5,058 bases of DNA from Savagea sp. (GTDB lineage Bacteria > Bacillota > Bacilli > Bacillales_A > Planococcaceae), in NCBI GenBank assembly GCA_030146155.1, contig JASLCF010000164.1:1-5058 (forward strand). Reading direction: 5' to 3'. The notes below the pieces were generated by a model. The model saw only the letters and a list, made by a program, of their open reading frames with translations. It was not told the DNA's origin and ran no database searches. A program made the translations under genes and the position numbers. Of the stretch, positions 1-4,972 are shown piece after piece; position 1 is the first letter of the stretch, and the number at the start of each line of letters is the position of its first letter.

Positions 1-1118
1 GGATGGTAGTAGTCTCCTTCTTCCATATACGTTAAAAAGTTATCATCAGGGTAGAGTAAATAAGCAGCAGGTTGATCTTCATCTTTGATCATCAAAAGGC
101 TTACTTCTCCTTCATTGTAATAAAAATGTCCGCCATAATCATCTTTATAACGTTTCTCTTTAGCTACTTTTTGAAACTCCCCTTGCAGTTGTGCGAGCGA
201 CATATTTTTCGGTGAATAAATCACTTGATCTACTCGACCTGCATACATACTAATAATCAATTGGCCATTGTCATACAGCCATGTTTTAATGCCAGCCTCG
301 TCCTCTGTTCCTTCTGGCTCTCCTAATTTAGCTTGAACAGCAGACTCTGTCATATTTAATGAAATTCCCTTTAAGCTAACAGTTTGACCTGAACGACTAT
401 ACATTGGTGCATTGTTTGGTTTTGCTTCTGGTTGCTTCTCTGGTTTTTTCTCTGGTTGTTTTTCAGGTAATTCTATAACTTCTTTTTCTTGCTCTTTTTC
501 TTTCTCCGCTTTCGCTTGTTGCTCTTTAAGCTTGTCTTCTAATTTCTTCTGCTCTTCTTTGCTGAGTTCTGCCATTTGATTTAATTTTTCATACATTTTA
601 ATTTTCTCTTCCACTTGTTCTACGAATAATGGATGATACTCATGATCTTCTAACATTTCTTTTAATGCAGTGACTGCTTTTGCATAATCTTTATCTTCTG
701 CTTGTTCATCAATCTCCGCTAAAAGAGCTCGACCGTCGTCATGGAGAACCGTTGACTCATCGATTTCTTTTTGGAATTTCTCTATTTTTTCTTCAACGAT
801 TTCTCGCTCTTCTTTTTCAAATGTATCCGGCAGTAATTTTTTCATTTCATCCACATACATTTGTGCATCATTTAATTCAAAGGCTTCCATCTTTTTCACA
901 TACCCTTGTGTACGTTCTACAATGGCAATCCATTGTTCATAGACTTCATTCTTTTTCGTTTCTTGTGCTTCTTGAAAATATTCTAATGCTTTTTCATAAT
1001 TATCAATGCGATAAAATTCAACAGCCTCGTCTTTTAAATCTTTTGCTTTAGAACCGGAACAGGCAGCGAGCACCAATAAAGCTAAAGTCAAAAGGGCAAA
1101 AACTTTTAATTTTTTCAT
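1..1118 (-). CDS. Lipoprotein with helical/TPR-like region, PEK linker and BamE-like C-terminal domain (3' end outside window)
   Basis: The frame is open from an ATG at 1118 to the window edge: 372 codons, no stop seen. The N-terminus is a lipoprotein signal peptide (MKKLKV, hydrophobic core, lipobox LAAC, lipidated Cys20), so the mature protein should sit on the outer face of the membrane. Residues about 25-75 look TPR-like (a NYEKALEYF helix). Residues about 75-215 are highly charged, probably helical or coiled-coil, and rich in E and K. A linker PEKQPEKKPEKQPEAKP (about 218-234) precedes a globular domain from about 240. That domain has the pattern 'ISLNMTESAVQAKLGEP', then W-x-Y-DNG and G-R-V-D-Q-V-I-Y, resembling the BamE/SmpA-like fold also found in Bacillus lipoproteins of the DUF4309 kind; this is inference from pattern only. 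It is the second gene of an operon with the 68-residue gene just upstream. An SD (AGGTGA) lies 6 bases before the ATG. Specific function unknown. Confidence 0.93.
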   Translation of the reverse strand, partial: MKKLKVFALLTLALLVLAACSGSKAKDLKDEAVEFYRIDNYEKALEYFQEAQETKKNEVYEQWIAIVERTQGYVKKMEAFELNDAQMYVDEMKKLLPDTFEKEEREIVEEKIEKFQKEIDESTVLHDDGRALLAEIDEQAEDKDYAKAVTALKEMLEDHEYHPLFVEQVEEKIKMYEKLNQMAELSKEEQKKLEDKLKEQQAKAEKEKEQEKEVIELPEKQPEKKPEKQPEAKPNNAPMYSRSGQTVSLKGISLNMTESAVQAKLGEPEGTEDEAGIKTWLYDNGQLIISMYAGRVDQVIYSPKNMSLAQLQGEFQKVAKEKRYKDDYGGHFYYNEGEVSLLMIKDEDQPAAYLLYPDDNFLTYMEEGDYYH

Positions 1119-1124
1119 GTATGT

Positions 1125-1131
1125 TCACCTA
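1125..1131 (-). promoter_or_regulatory. SD of the lipoprotein gene fused with the stop codon of the upstream gene
   Basis: Read on the minus strand, the sequence is TAGGTGA, six bases before the ATG at 1118. Its first three bases are the TAG stop of the 68-residue gene, and AGGTGA is the SD of the lipoprotein gene. A ribosome terminating on the first gene therefore covers the initiation site of the second. This supports translational coupling and fixes the lipoprotein start. Confidence 0.8.
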
Positions 1132-1335
1132 ACTTTCTGTATCATTATTTAAAATGTAATCGACCCAATATTCTTCATCAAAATGATAAATATAGTGCGG
1201 CTCTTCTTTAAAACGAACGAGAAAATCGGATGCCGCAAACTTCTCTTCATAGTCTGCCCCGACATGTCGTCTTAAACTTCGCTTAATTGTATCGATAAAA
1301 TCTAAATCAATTTCACTCCAAAAAACCTCTTCCAC
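1129..1335 (-). CDS. Small acidic protein of unknown function (68 aa, GTG start)
   Basis: The start is GTG at 1335, preceded by a strong SD (GGAGGTG, minus strand at 1341-1347) with five bases between. This makes a real gene likely despite its size. The product is soluble, with no signal peptide or membrane segment. It is rich in acidic and aromatic residues (EVFWSEIDLDF near the N-terminus; YIYHFDEEYWVDYIL near the C-terminus), with a basic patch in the middle (KRSLRRH). I do not recognise the family and assign no function. It is the first gene of a leftward operon: it has its own good promoter, and its TAG stop overlaps the SD of the downstream lipoprotein gene, leaving only ten bases between the coding regions. 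The tight coupling suggests coordinated amounts of the two proteins, perhaps related work, but nothing else supports that. Confidence 0.8.
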   Translation of the reverse strand: MEEVFWSEIDLDFIDTIKRSLRRHVGADYEEKFAASDFLVRFKEEPHYIYHFDEEYWVDYILNNDTES

Positions 1336-1362
1336 AATCGCACCTCCAACTCTCTTTCTTTT

Positions 1363-1390
1363 ATTTTAACAGTATTTTTTTAGAGTACAA
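1363..1390 (-). promoter_or_regulatory. Sigma-A promoter of the leftward operon
   Basis: On the minus strand, -35 TTGTAC (1385-1390) and -10 TAAAAT (1363-1368) are 16 bases apart. The -10 carries an extended TGT immediately upstream (TGTTAAAAT). The expected transcription start near 1356 leaves a short leader of about 20 bases before the GTG start at 1335. This is the best-matching promoter in the window. Confidence 0.7.
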
Positions 1391-1415
1391 TCGTTTCTCC
1401 ATTTTTTATCAGAAT

Positions 1416-1443
1416 GAAGTTCATCAGAAGTTATTTAAACTTC
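1416..1443. promoter_or_regulatory. Three 11-bp-phased hexamers, candidate operator
   Basis: GAAGTT occurs at 1416-1421 and again at 1427-1432. Its reverse complement AACTTC follows at 1438-1443. The starts are exactly 11 bases apart, so all three sites face the same side of the helix. The outer pair extends to a perfect 8-bp inverted repeat (ATGAAGTT at 1414-1421, AACTTCAT at 1438-1445). The cluster overlaps the probable -35 region of the rightward lipoprotein gene and lies upstream of the leftward promoter, where a regulator could affect both. The binding protein is unknown. Confidence 0.4.
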
Positions 1444-1462
1444 ATACTGAATCGTGTATAGT
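1434..1462 (+). promoter_or_regulatory. Probable promoter of the rightward lipoprotein gene
   Basis: A -10 candidate TATAGT (1457-1462) lies 17 bases downstream of TTTAAA (1434-1439). Transcription would start near 1469, giving a leader of about 20-30 bases. The -35 is a weak match (four of six), which fits an activator-dependent promoter, and phased hexamers overlap it. Confidence 0.4.
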
Positions 1463-1487
1463 AAAATGCAGAAGAAATATACAGATT

Positions 1488-1494
1488 GAGGTGG
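1488..1494 (+). promoter_or_regulatory. SD that overlaps the GTG start candidate and points to a downstream ATT
   Basis: GAGGTGG is the only good SD upstream of this gene, but the first in-frame conventional start (GTG, 1491-1493) lies inside it and so cannot use it. Six bases after GAGGTG is ATT (1500-1502), in frame, which would give MKRLLIIVLLLMVSAC, a typical lipoprotein N-terminus. The next in-frame TTG (1509) is too far away. Initiation at the rare codon ATT is therefore a serious alternative to GTG. Confidence 0.5.
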
Positions 1495-2756
1495 CTATCA
1501 TTAAACGATTGTTAATTATCGTTCTACTCTTGATGGTATCTGCTTGTACTCCAGAGGAATCCGAAGAAGTTAACAAAAATCCTGAAGAACATGCATCCAT
1601 CCAACCGCTTCCTACCCATTCCTATGATACAACAGTAACCATTACAGGAACAATCCATGTAGAAGAAGAGATCATCACCATTCACGGGAAAACTTCTGCA
1701 CCTCCTGGCTCTCGCATCGAATCTTCTGCACAAAGTGACGGGATTGCTGTTGCTTCATTCATCGATACTGCCACTGTGGACACGGATGGCACATTTACAT
1801 TTTCTTTCGACCGTCCCTCTAAAGATATCGATGGCCAATTGAAGCTAGTGGTGACCGATCCCGATGCCTTATCCGTTTACGGCATGCATTATGAACAGGT
1901 GACGAGCCCACAAAAAGTAGAATTAAATCAAATGAATCACTATCAAATTCAAGCCAATTATTTTCTAAAACACACAACTGTCGCGCCATTTGAACAAACG
2001 ATTGAATTGCCTTCCTTCAATCCACCGAATAATTACGGCGAGCATGAGATTACACTATCCATTGAGCAATGGACGGACCATCAATATGTTTATTTAAAAG
2101 GTCTGTCGAATATAGTTGAAGGAACAGCTGTCAGTGCCAACCTCATGCATATTTATGGGGGCATTGACTTAAACGCCTTTGACCGAACCACCACTTTACC
2201 AGACGGGTCATTTCTATTGAAGGTTCCGTACAAATCCCTTGAAACAGGTTATTATATTCCTGTTGAATTACGGATGAGTAAAACAACCGCAGATCGACCG
2301 TTATCCACATACGGTAAAAAAGGAGAATCGTTAGAGGGCGAATGGGTGAAAGAAGATAAAAAAGAAAAGTACATCGAACAAATCATCGATGTACACGGTA
2401 TTCCATTATCGTTCGAACAACCGATTCAAATCACAAAAGATAAAAACGAAGTCTTACTTACCATGAACAATTCGCTGTGGTTTTCTAATTTTGAAATCCC
2501 GAACGAAGAGGTAGATGCACTCGTAGCTTCATTAACCAGTGAATTACAACAACTTTCAGAAGGCACGACGATTGAAATCTTCGCAAACCATTCGTCTCCT
2601 ACTGTTTCAGAAGCCCAGCAAGCTTATGTATACAAACAATTGAAAGAACAACAAGCACTCAATCATTTAACATTCAACATCAGTGAAAAAAGCTCCCCCT
2701 TTCCTCAGCAGCAAACGATTCAATTGTTGATGGATTGGGAAGAGGCTACAGAGTAA
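1491..2756 (+). CDS. Lipoprotein with two diverged Ig-like beta modules
   Basis: 421 codons if initiation is at GTG 1491, or 418 if at ATT 1500 (see the SD entry). The signal peptide is typical of lipoproteins: KR, a Leu/Ile/Val core, lipobox VSAC, Cys19 in GTG numbering. A short E/P-rich tether (about 20-45) follows. Residues about 49-138 and 187-281 are two beta-rich modules with matching landmarks: [IV]-x-[IL]-x-G near the start, DGTFTFSF (99-106) against DGSFLLKV (238-245), and LSVYG (127-131) against LSTYG (271-275). They look like an old duplication of an Ig/Big-like fold. The C-terminal part (about 295-421) is predicted alpha/beta; its GTTIEIFANHS strand followed by a helix faintly recalls OmpA-like peptidoglycan-binding domains, but I see no diagnostic residues. 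Likely a surface-anchored binding or envelope protein of unknown ligand. It is monocistronic, with its own promoter region and a strong terminator 11 bases after the stop. Confidence 0.92.
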   Translation: MAIIKRLLIIVLLLMVSACTPEESEEVNKNPEEHASIQPLPTHSYDTTVTITGTIHVEEEIITIHGKTSAPPGSRIESSAQSDGIAVASFIDTATVDTDGTFTFSFDRPSKDIDGQLKLVVTDPDALSVYGMHYEQVTSPQKVELNQMNHYQIQANYFLKHTTVAPFEQTIELPSFNPPNNYGEHEITLSIEQWTDHQYVYLKGLSNIVEGTAVSANLMHIYGGIDLNAFDRTTTLPDGSFLLKVPYKSLETGYYIPVELRMSKTTADRPLSTYGKKGESLEGEWVKEDKKEKYIEQIIDVHGIPLSFEQPIQITKDKNEVLLTMNNSLWFSNFEIPNEEVDALVASLTSELQQLSEGTTIEIFANHSSPTVSEAQQAYVYKQLKEQQALNHLTFNISEKSSPFPQQQTIQLLMDWEEATE

Positions 2757-2767
2757 ATAAAGTGATG

Positions 2768-2804
2768 AACCAGAGCATGCCCAAAGCCGCATGCTCTGGT
2801 TTTT
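2768..2804 (+). terminator. Rho-independent terminator after the lipoprotein gene
   Basis: A perfect stem of 12-13 bp (ACCAGAGCATGC, 2769-2780, with GCATGCTCTGGT, 2789-2800) has an 8-base loop and runs into TTTTT (2800-2804). It begins 11 bases after the TAA at 2754-2756, so it ends this transcript before namA. Confidence 0.92.
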
Positions 2805-2826
2805 GTATGCCTTCATTTCTTCCAAA

Positions 2827-2875
2827 CAATAAGCACATTGGCTTGCGAAGTAAAACAAGCCAATGCACATTATTG
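2827..2875. promoter_or_regulatory. Imperfect inverted repeat upstream of namA, candidate operator or leader hairpin
   Basis: CATTGGCTTG (2836-2845) and CAAGCCAATG (2856-2865) are a perfect 10-bp inverted repeat around a 10-base centre. After a small asymmetric internal loop, CAATAA (2827-2832) pairs with TTATTG (2870-2875). No T-run follows on the plus strand and only a weak one on the minus strand, so it is a poor terminator. Its right edge overlaps the probable namA -35 box, which fits a repressor site. Confidence 0.5.
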
Positions 2876-2901
2876 AAAAATAACCACAAACCACTTACCA
2901 T
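2873..2901 (+). promoter_or_regulatory. Probable namA promoter
   Basis: TTGAAA (2873-2878) and TACCAT (2896-2901) are separated by 17 bases. Transcription would start near 2908, about 33 bases before the ATG. The -35 is five of six and the -10 four of six. The first three bases of the -35 are also the last three of the upstream inverted repeat. Confidence 0.5.
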
Positions 2902-2940
2902 GAATACAAGACCCAAACTAAATGAACTGGAGGAATCACA

Positions 2941-3954
2941 ATGAGCAAACTCTTTCAACCCTATACGATTGGCACACGCACACTCAAAAATAAACTCATG
3001 ATGGCACCCATGTGCATGTATGCTTGCCATAACCAAGACGGCAAAATCAGCGACTGGCACACCACCCATTACGAAAGCAGAGCAGTCGGCCAAACTGGAA
3101 CTATCATCCTTGAAGCAACAGCAGTCACACCGGACGGACGCATTTCGGCAGAAGACCTCGGCATCTGGTCTGATGAACAAATCGACGGCCTCCGCTCACT
3201 CGCTCGTGCTATTCAACGACATGGTAGCGCAGCAGGCATTCAACTCGCACATGCTGGCAGAAAATCGAAAAGTGGTGGCAACGTTCTCGCACCTTCCGCA
3301 CTGCCATTCGATGACAGCTATGAAACACCTGAAGCACTCACAACAGCAGGCATTGAACAAGTGATTCAGCAATTCGAAGCAGCTGCTCACCGTGCACAAC
3401 TCGCTGGATTTGATATCGTTCAACTCCACGCCGCACACGGCTACTTACTCCACAGCTTCTTATCCAAGGCTACGAATTTACGCAACGATGAATACGGCGG
3501 AGATTTACGCCAACGCTACAACATCCTCCATCAAATTATCGAACGCACGAAACGCCAATTTGATGGTGTATTAATGGTCCGTATCTCAGCAGACGATTAC
3601 ACGGATGAAGGCAACTCCCTAGAAGACTATGTACAACTCGTACAGTGGATGAAGGAAGATGGTGTTGATTTAGTCGACGTGAGTACGGGTGGACTCGTCC
3701 CTGCTTCGATCCATGTTTATCCCGGTTACCAAGTCCATTATGCTGAAACGATTCAACGAGAAACAGGCATGCCAACCGCTACGGTAGGTTTACTTCAACA
3801 CGCAGCACTGGCAGAAGAAATCCTCCAAAATAACCGAGCATCACTCATCAGTGTCGGACGAGGATTACTTGACGACCCTTACCTCGCCAAACGAATGGCT
3901 GAACAACTCAATGACTCTGTAACACCGCCCGTTCCTTACACAAGAGGCTGGTAA
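2941..3954 (+). CDS. namA: NADPH dehydrogenase NamA/YqjM, old yellow enzyme family ene-reductase
   Basis: 337 residues, almost the length of Bacillus subtilis YqjM (338). This FMN flavoprotein takes electrons from NADPH and reduces activated C=C bonds in unsaturated aldehydes and ketones, and also nitro compounds; the usual role assigned is detoxification in the cytoplasm. It is a TIM barrel. Visible active-site residues, each one below YqjM numbering, are Cys25 and Tyr27 (flavin contact, class-specific MAPMCMY), Gln101 in QLAHAGRK with Lys108, His163/His166/Tyr168 (QLHAAHGYLLHSFLS, substrate-binding pair), Arg214 (VRIS), Arg307 in SVGRGLL (FMN phosphate) and Arg335 in the terminal RGW, the arginine finger given to the neighbouring subunit. 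DEYGGDLRQR is present; the usual FLSP reads FLSK (Lys176). The start is set by GGAGGA (2929-2934), six bases before the ATG. It stands alone between two terminators. Codon choice favours C-ending codons more than the flanking genes. Confidence 0.97.
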   Translation: MSKLFQPYTIGTRTLKNKLMMAPMCMYACHNQDGKISDWHTTHYESRAVGQTGTIILEATAVTPDGRISAEDLGIWSDEQIDGLRSLARAIQRHGSAAGIQLAHAGRKSKSGGNVLAPSALPFDDSYETPEALTTAGIEQVIQQFEAAAHRAQLAGFDIVQLHAAHGYLLHSFLSKATNLRNDEYGGDLRQRYNILHQIIERTKRQFDGVLMVRISADDYTDEGNSLEDYVQLVQWMKEDGVDLVDVSTGGLVPASIHVYPGYQVHYAETIQRETGMPTATVGLLQHAALAEEILQNNRASLISVGRGLLDDPYLAKRMAEQLNDSVTPPVPYTRGW

Positions 3955-3956
3955 CG

Positions 3957-4005
3957 AAAAAAACTGCGTACAAGTGGCTGAATTCGCCATCGTACGCAGT
4001 TTTTT
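3957..4005. terminator. Bidirectional terminator between namA and the convergent small gene
   Basis: AAAAAACTGCGTAC (3958-3971) pairs perfectly with GTACGCAGTTTTTT (3992-4005), and a second inner stem TGGC/GCCA (3975-3978, 3986-3989) closes a TGAATTC loop. The A-run on one side and T-run on the other give a U-tail in both directions. It starts two bases after the namA stop and overlaps the stop codon of the minus-strand small gene. Confidence 0.93.
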
Positions 4006-4183
4006 ATCCTAAAAGAGTTGGTTGTTCAACAGTTGCAACAACCGTATGTGAATCTACTGGTTCTATACTGCCATGTAGGACATCGTTTTTGCTATTTTTA
4101 GCAGAGAAGTAAATGCCGACTCCTAGAAGCAACGTAGCAAGTAAAACTGACACAATTGCAACAAGCAATGGTTTCGTTTCCAT
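4004..4183 (-). CDS. Small single-pass membrane protein (59 aa), unknown function
   Basis: On the minus strand an ATG at 4183 opens a 59-codon frame ending at TAA (4004-4006). A near-perfect SD, AAGGAGG (minus strand, 4193-4199), lies nine bases upstream, the best evidence that it is translated. The protein begins METKPLL, then a hydrophobic segment of about 20 residues (roughly 7-27, ending GVGIYFSA), a short basic turn (KNSK) and a polar tail of about 27 residues (D34-G59). There is no Cys for a lipobox and no clear signal-peptidase site, so a membrane anchor with a small exposed tail is likely. Topology is uncertain because charges at both ends are few. I do not recognise a family. It converges on namA, and its stop codon is built from the T-run of the shared terminator. 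No confident promoter was found upstream. Confidence 0.78.
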   Translation of the reverse strand: METKPLLVAIVSVLLATLLLGVGIYFSAKNSKNDVLHGSIEPVDSHTVVATVEQPTLLG

Positions 4184-4200
4184 GTCTACTTTCCTCCTTA

Positions 4201-4387
4201 TGTATGTAATCTACTCTACCCTATCAGAAATAGCACCGTCTTAAAAGTAAAATGCTCTTTTAAACAATAATATTCTCTTTCAAACTCTATTTTTCTACTT
4301 TAACCACTTCTCATTTCAGTCAAAAAGAACAAGATAATCGTCACCCACACCCAAAACCTGTCGCCAATGCCCAAATCCACTACCGAG
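4201..4387. other. Intergenic, no feature supported
   Basis: AT-rich near 4201-4320, where the promoter of the minus-strand small gene should lie, but only poor sigma-A matches are visible (for example minus-strand TTTTAA, 17 bases, TAGGGT). Positions 4321-4387 are C- and A-rich and show no clear match to the end of repeat copy A, so the tandem repeat appears to begin near 4388. No reading frame with an SD is present. Confidence 0.5.
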
Positions 4388-4453
4388 CTCACACCGAACT
4401 TGCGAACTGATTTTCGGGATAAGGTTGAGAATTGTATTAACTGAATTAAGTGA

Positions 4454-4528
4454 CAAGGCACATTTTATATTGAGATTGATTGCATATGCATTTAACAAAG
4501 ATATACACAGCATTTGTGTGCAAGGCAC
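4454..4528. repeat. 67-bp segment bounded by 8-bp direct repeats, absent from copy B
   Basis: CAAGGCAC occurs at 4454-4461 and 4521-4528, exactly 67 bases apart. Copy B has a single equivalent (CCAGGCAC, 4896-4903), and the alignment offset drops from 442 to 375 at this point. The extra segment contains a 10-bp palindrome TGCATATGCA (4481-4490) and a small hairpin ACACA/TGTGT (4505-4509, 4515-4519). It has no terminal inverted repeats. Either 67 bp were lost from copy B by recombination between short repeats, or copy A gained an insertion with an 8-bp duplication. Confidence 0.6.
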
Positions 4529-4568
4529 GCTTTGACGTTGTGAATAAATGGAATGGTGTTGCGTGCTT
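4523..4568. other. Stem-loop 1 of copy A
   Basis: AGGCACGC (4523-4530) pairs with GCGTGCTT (4561-4568) over 8 bp, including one G-T pair, around a 30-base loop. The equivalent stem exists in copy B, shifted by one pair. No U-run follows, so it is not a terminator. Confidence 0.45.
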
Positions 4569-4579
4569 GTTGTTCTTTC

Positions 4580-4595
4580 TTTCAACAGATTGAAA
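4580..4595. other. Stem-loop 2 of copy A
   Basis: TTTCAA (4580-4585) pairs with TTGAAA (4590-4595) around a CAGA loop. One bulged A allows two further pairs below. Copy B keeps the same hairpin with an uninterrupted longer stem and a different loop. Confidence 0.45.
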
Positions 4596-4674
4596 AGAGG
4601 ACATTGCCATTCATATTATTTCATCAAATGAACTAGTGCTGTTTGATTTTCACTCCTTTAAAAAGCCAATACCT

Positions 4675-4703
4675 TGCTTGAAGTGCAGGCATCGACTCAA
4701 GCA
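4675..4703. other. Hairpin in the GC-richer part of copy A
   Basis: TGCTTGA (4675-4681) pairs with TCAAGCA (4697-4703) around 15 bases. The left arm is within the last block that copy B retains before the window ends; the right arm of copy B would lie outside. Confidence 0.4.
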
Positions 4704-4896
4704 GGATGTAGCGGATCAGGCAATACCCCGCAGACAACAACACCTAATCATTACCCATATTAGATTGTCGAGGAGGATTGCCGTCCGCCCTGCTGAACGC
4801 GTATGTCGAAACGGAAAGCAAATTAAAACCCCACGCTGAACTTGCGAACTGATTTTCGAGATAATTTTTTAGGTTCTACTGGCGATATAAAGTGGC

Positions 4897-4944
4897 CAGG
4901 CACGCTCTAGCGGTGTAAAGAGATGGAACTCTGTTACGTGCTTG
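4897..4944. other. Stem-loop 1 of copy B
   Basis: CAGGCACG (4897-4904) pairs with CGTGCTTG (4937-4944) over 8 bp with one G-T pair. Compared with copy A, the inner C-G pair is lost (C4905 faces A4936) but an outer C-G pair is gained (C4897-G4944, where copy A has A and G). Stem length is unchanged. Confidence 0.45.
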
Positions 4945-4952
4945 TTGTTCTT

Positions 4953-4972
4953 TCTTTCAAGAAATTGAAAGA
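4953..4972. other. Stem-loop 2 of copy B with GAAA tetraloop
   Basis: TCTTTCAA (4953-4960) pairs perfectly with TTGAAAGA (4965-4972) around GAAA, a GNRA-type loop. Copy A has the same stem core with loop CAGA and a one-base bulge. No U-run follows on either strand. Confidence 0.5.

Larger units (their letters stand above)
4388..4829. repeat. Copy A of a ~442-bp tandem direct repeat, non-coding
   Basis: This copy shares ordered blocks with the next one. A 27-base block at 4396-4422 matches 4838-4864 with one mismatch; it begins GAACTTGCGAACTGATTT. 21 of 39 bases match at 4423-4461. GGCACGC (4524-4530) recurs at 4899-4905. A 24-base block at 4562-4585 is identical to 4937-4960. ATTCATATTATT at 4609 recurs at 4983, and TGCTTGAAGTG at 4675-4685 recurs at 5048-5058. 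Offsets fall smoothly from 442 to 375, 374 and 373, so these are one alignable unit. The last ~145 bases (4686-4829) have no counterpart in the window because copy B is cut off; they are GC-richer and hold small hairpins. Frames in this copy lack SD sites. Confidence 0.85.

Noticed and set aside
680..1051. 123-codon frame on the plus strand
   Set aside because: It is antisense to the lipoprotein gene, has no SD, and its phenylalanine/leucine/histidine-rich composition mirrors the E/K-rich coding strand.
2827..2875. Second terminator after the 421-codon lipoprotein gene
   Set aside because: No T-run follows the stem on the plus strand, and a strong terminator already sits at 2768-2804.
2746..3180. 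144-codon frame on the minus strand
   Set aside because: It crosses the terminator and promoter region and the 5' part of namA in antisense; Cys-rich shadow composition.
4316..4585. 89-codon minus-strand frame in the repeat region
   Set aside because: It starts at TTG without an SD and has no recognisable domain. In the equivalent stretch of copy B the frame is not preserved.
4571..4585. TGTTCTTTC resembling the boxA antitermination motif of rRNA leaders
   Set aside because: The match is short, no boxB/boxC arrangement or 16S start follows within the window, and TTCTTTC tracts arise easily in AT-rich DNA.
4636..4839. 67-codon plus-strand frame, basic product
   Set aside because: It starts at GTG without an SD and spans the junction of the two repeat copies, with no recognisable family.
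4771..4888. Minus-strand frame of about 43 codons over the start of copy B
   Set aside because: The same frame meets a TGA in the equivalent position of copy A, and no start codon with an SD is present, so coding does not explain the conservation.
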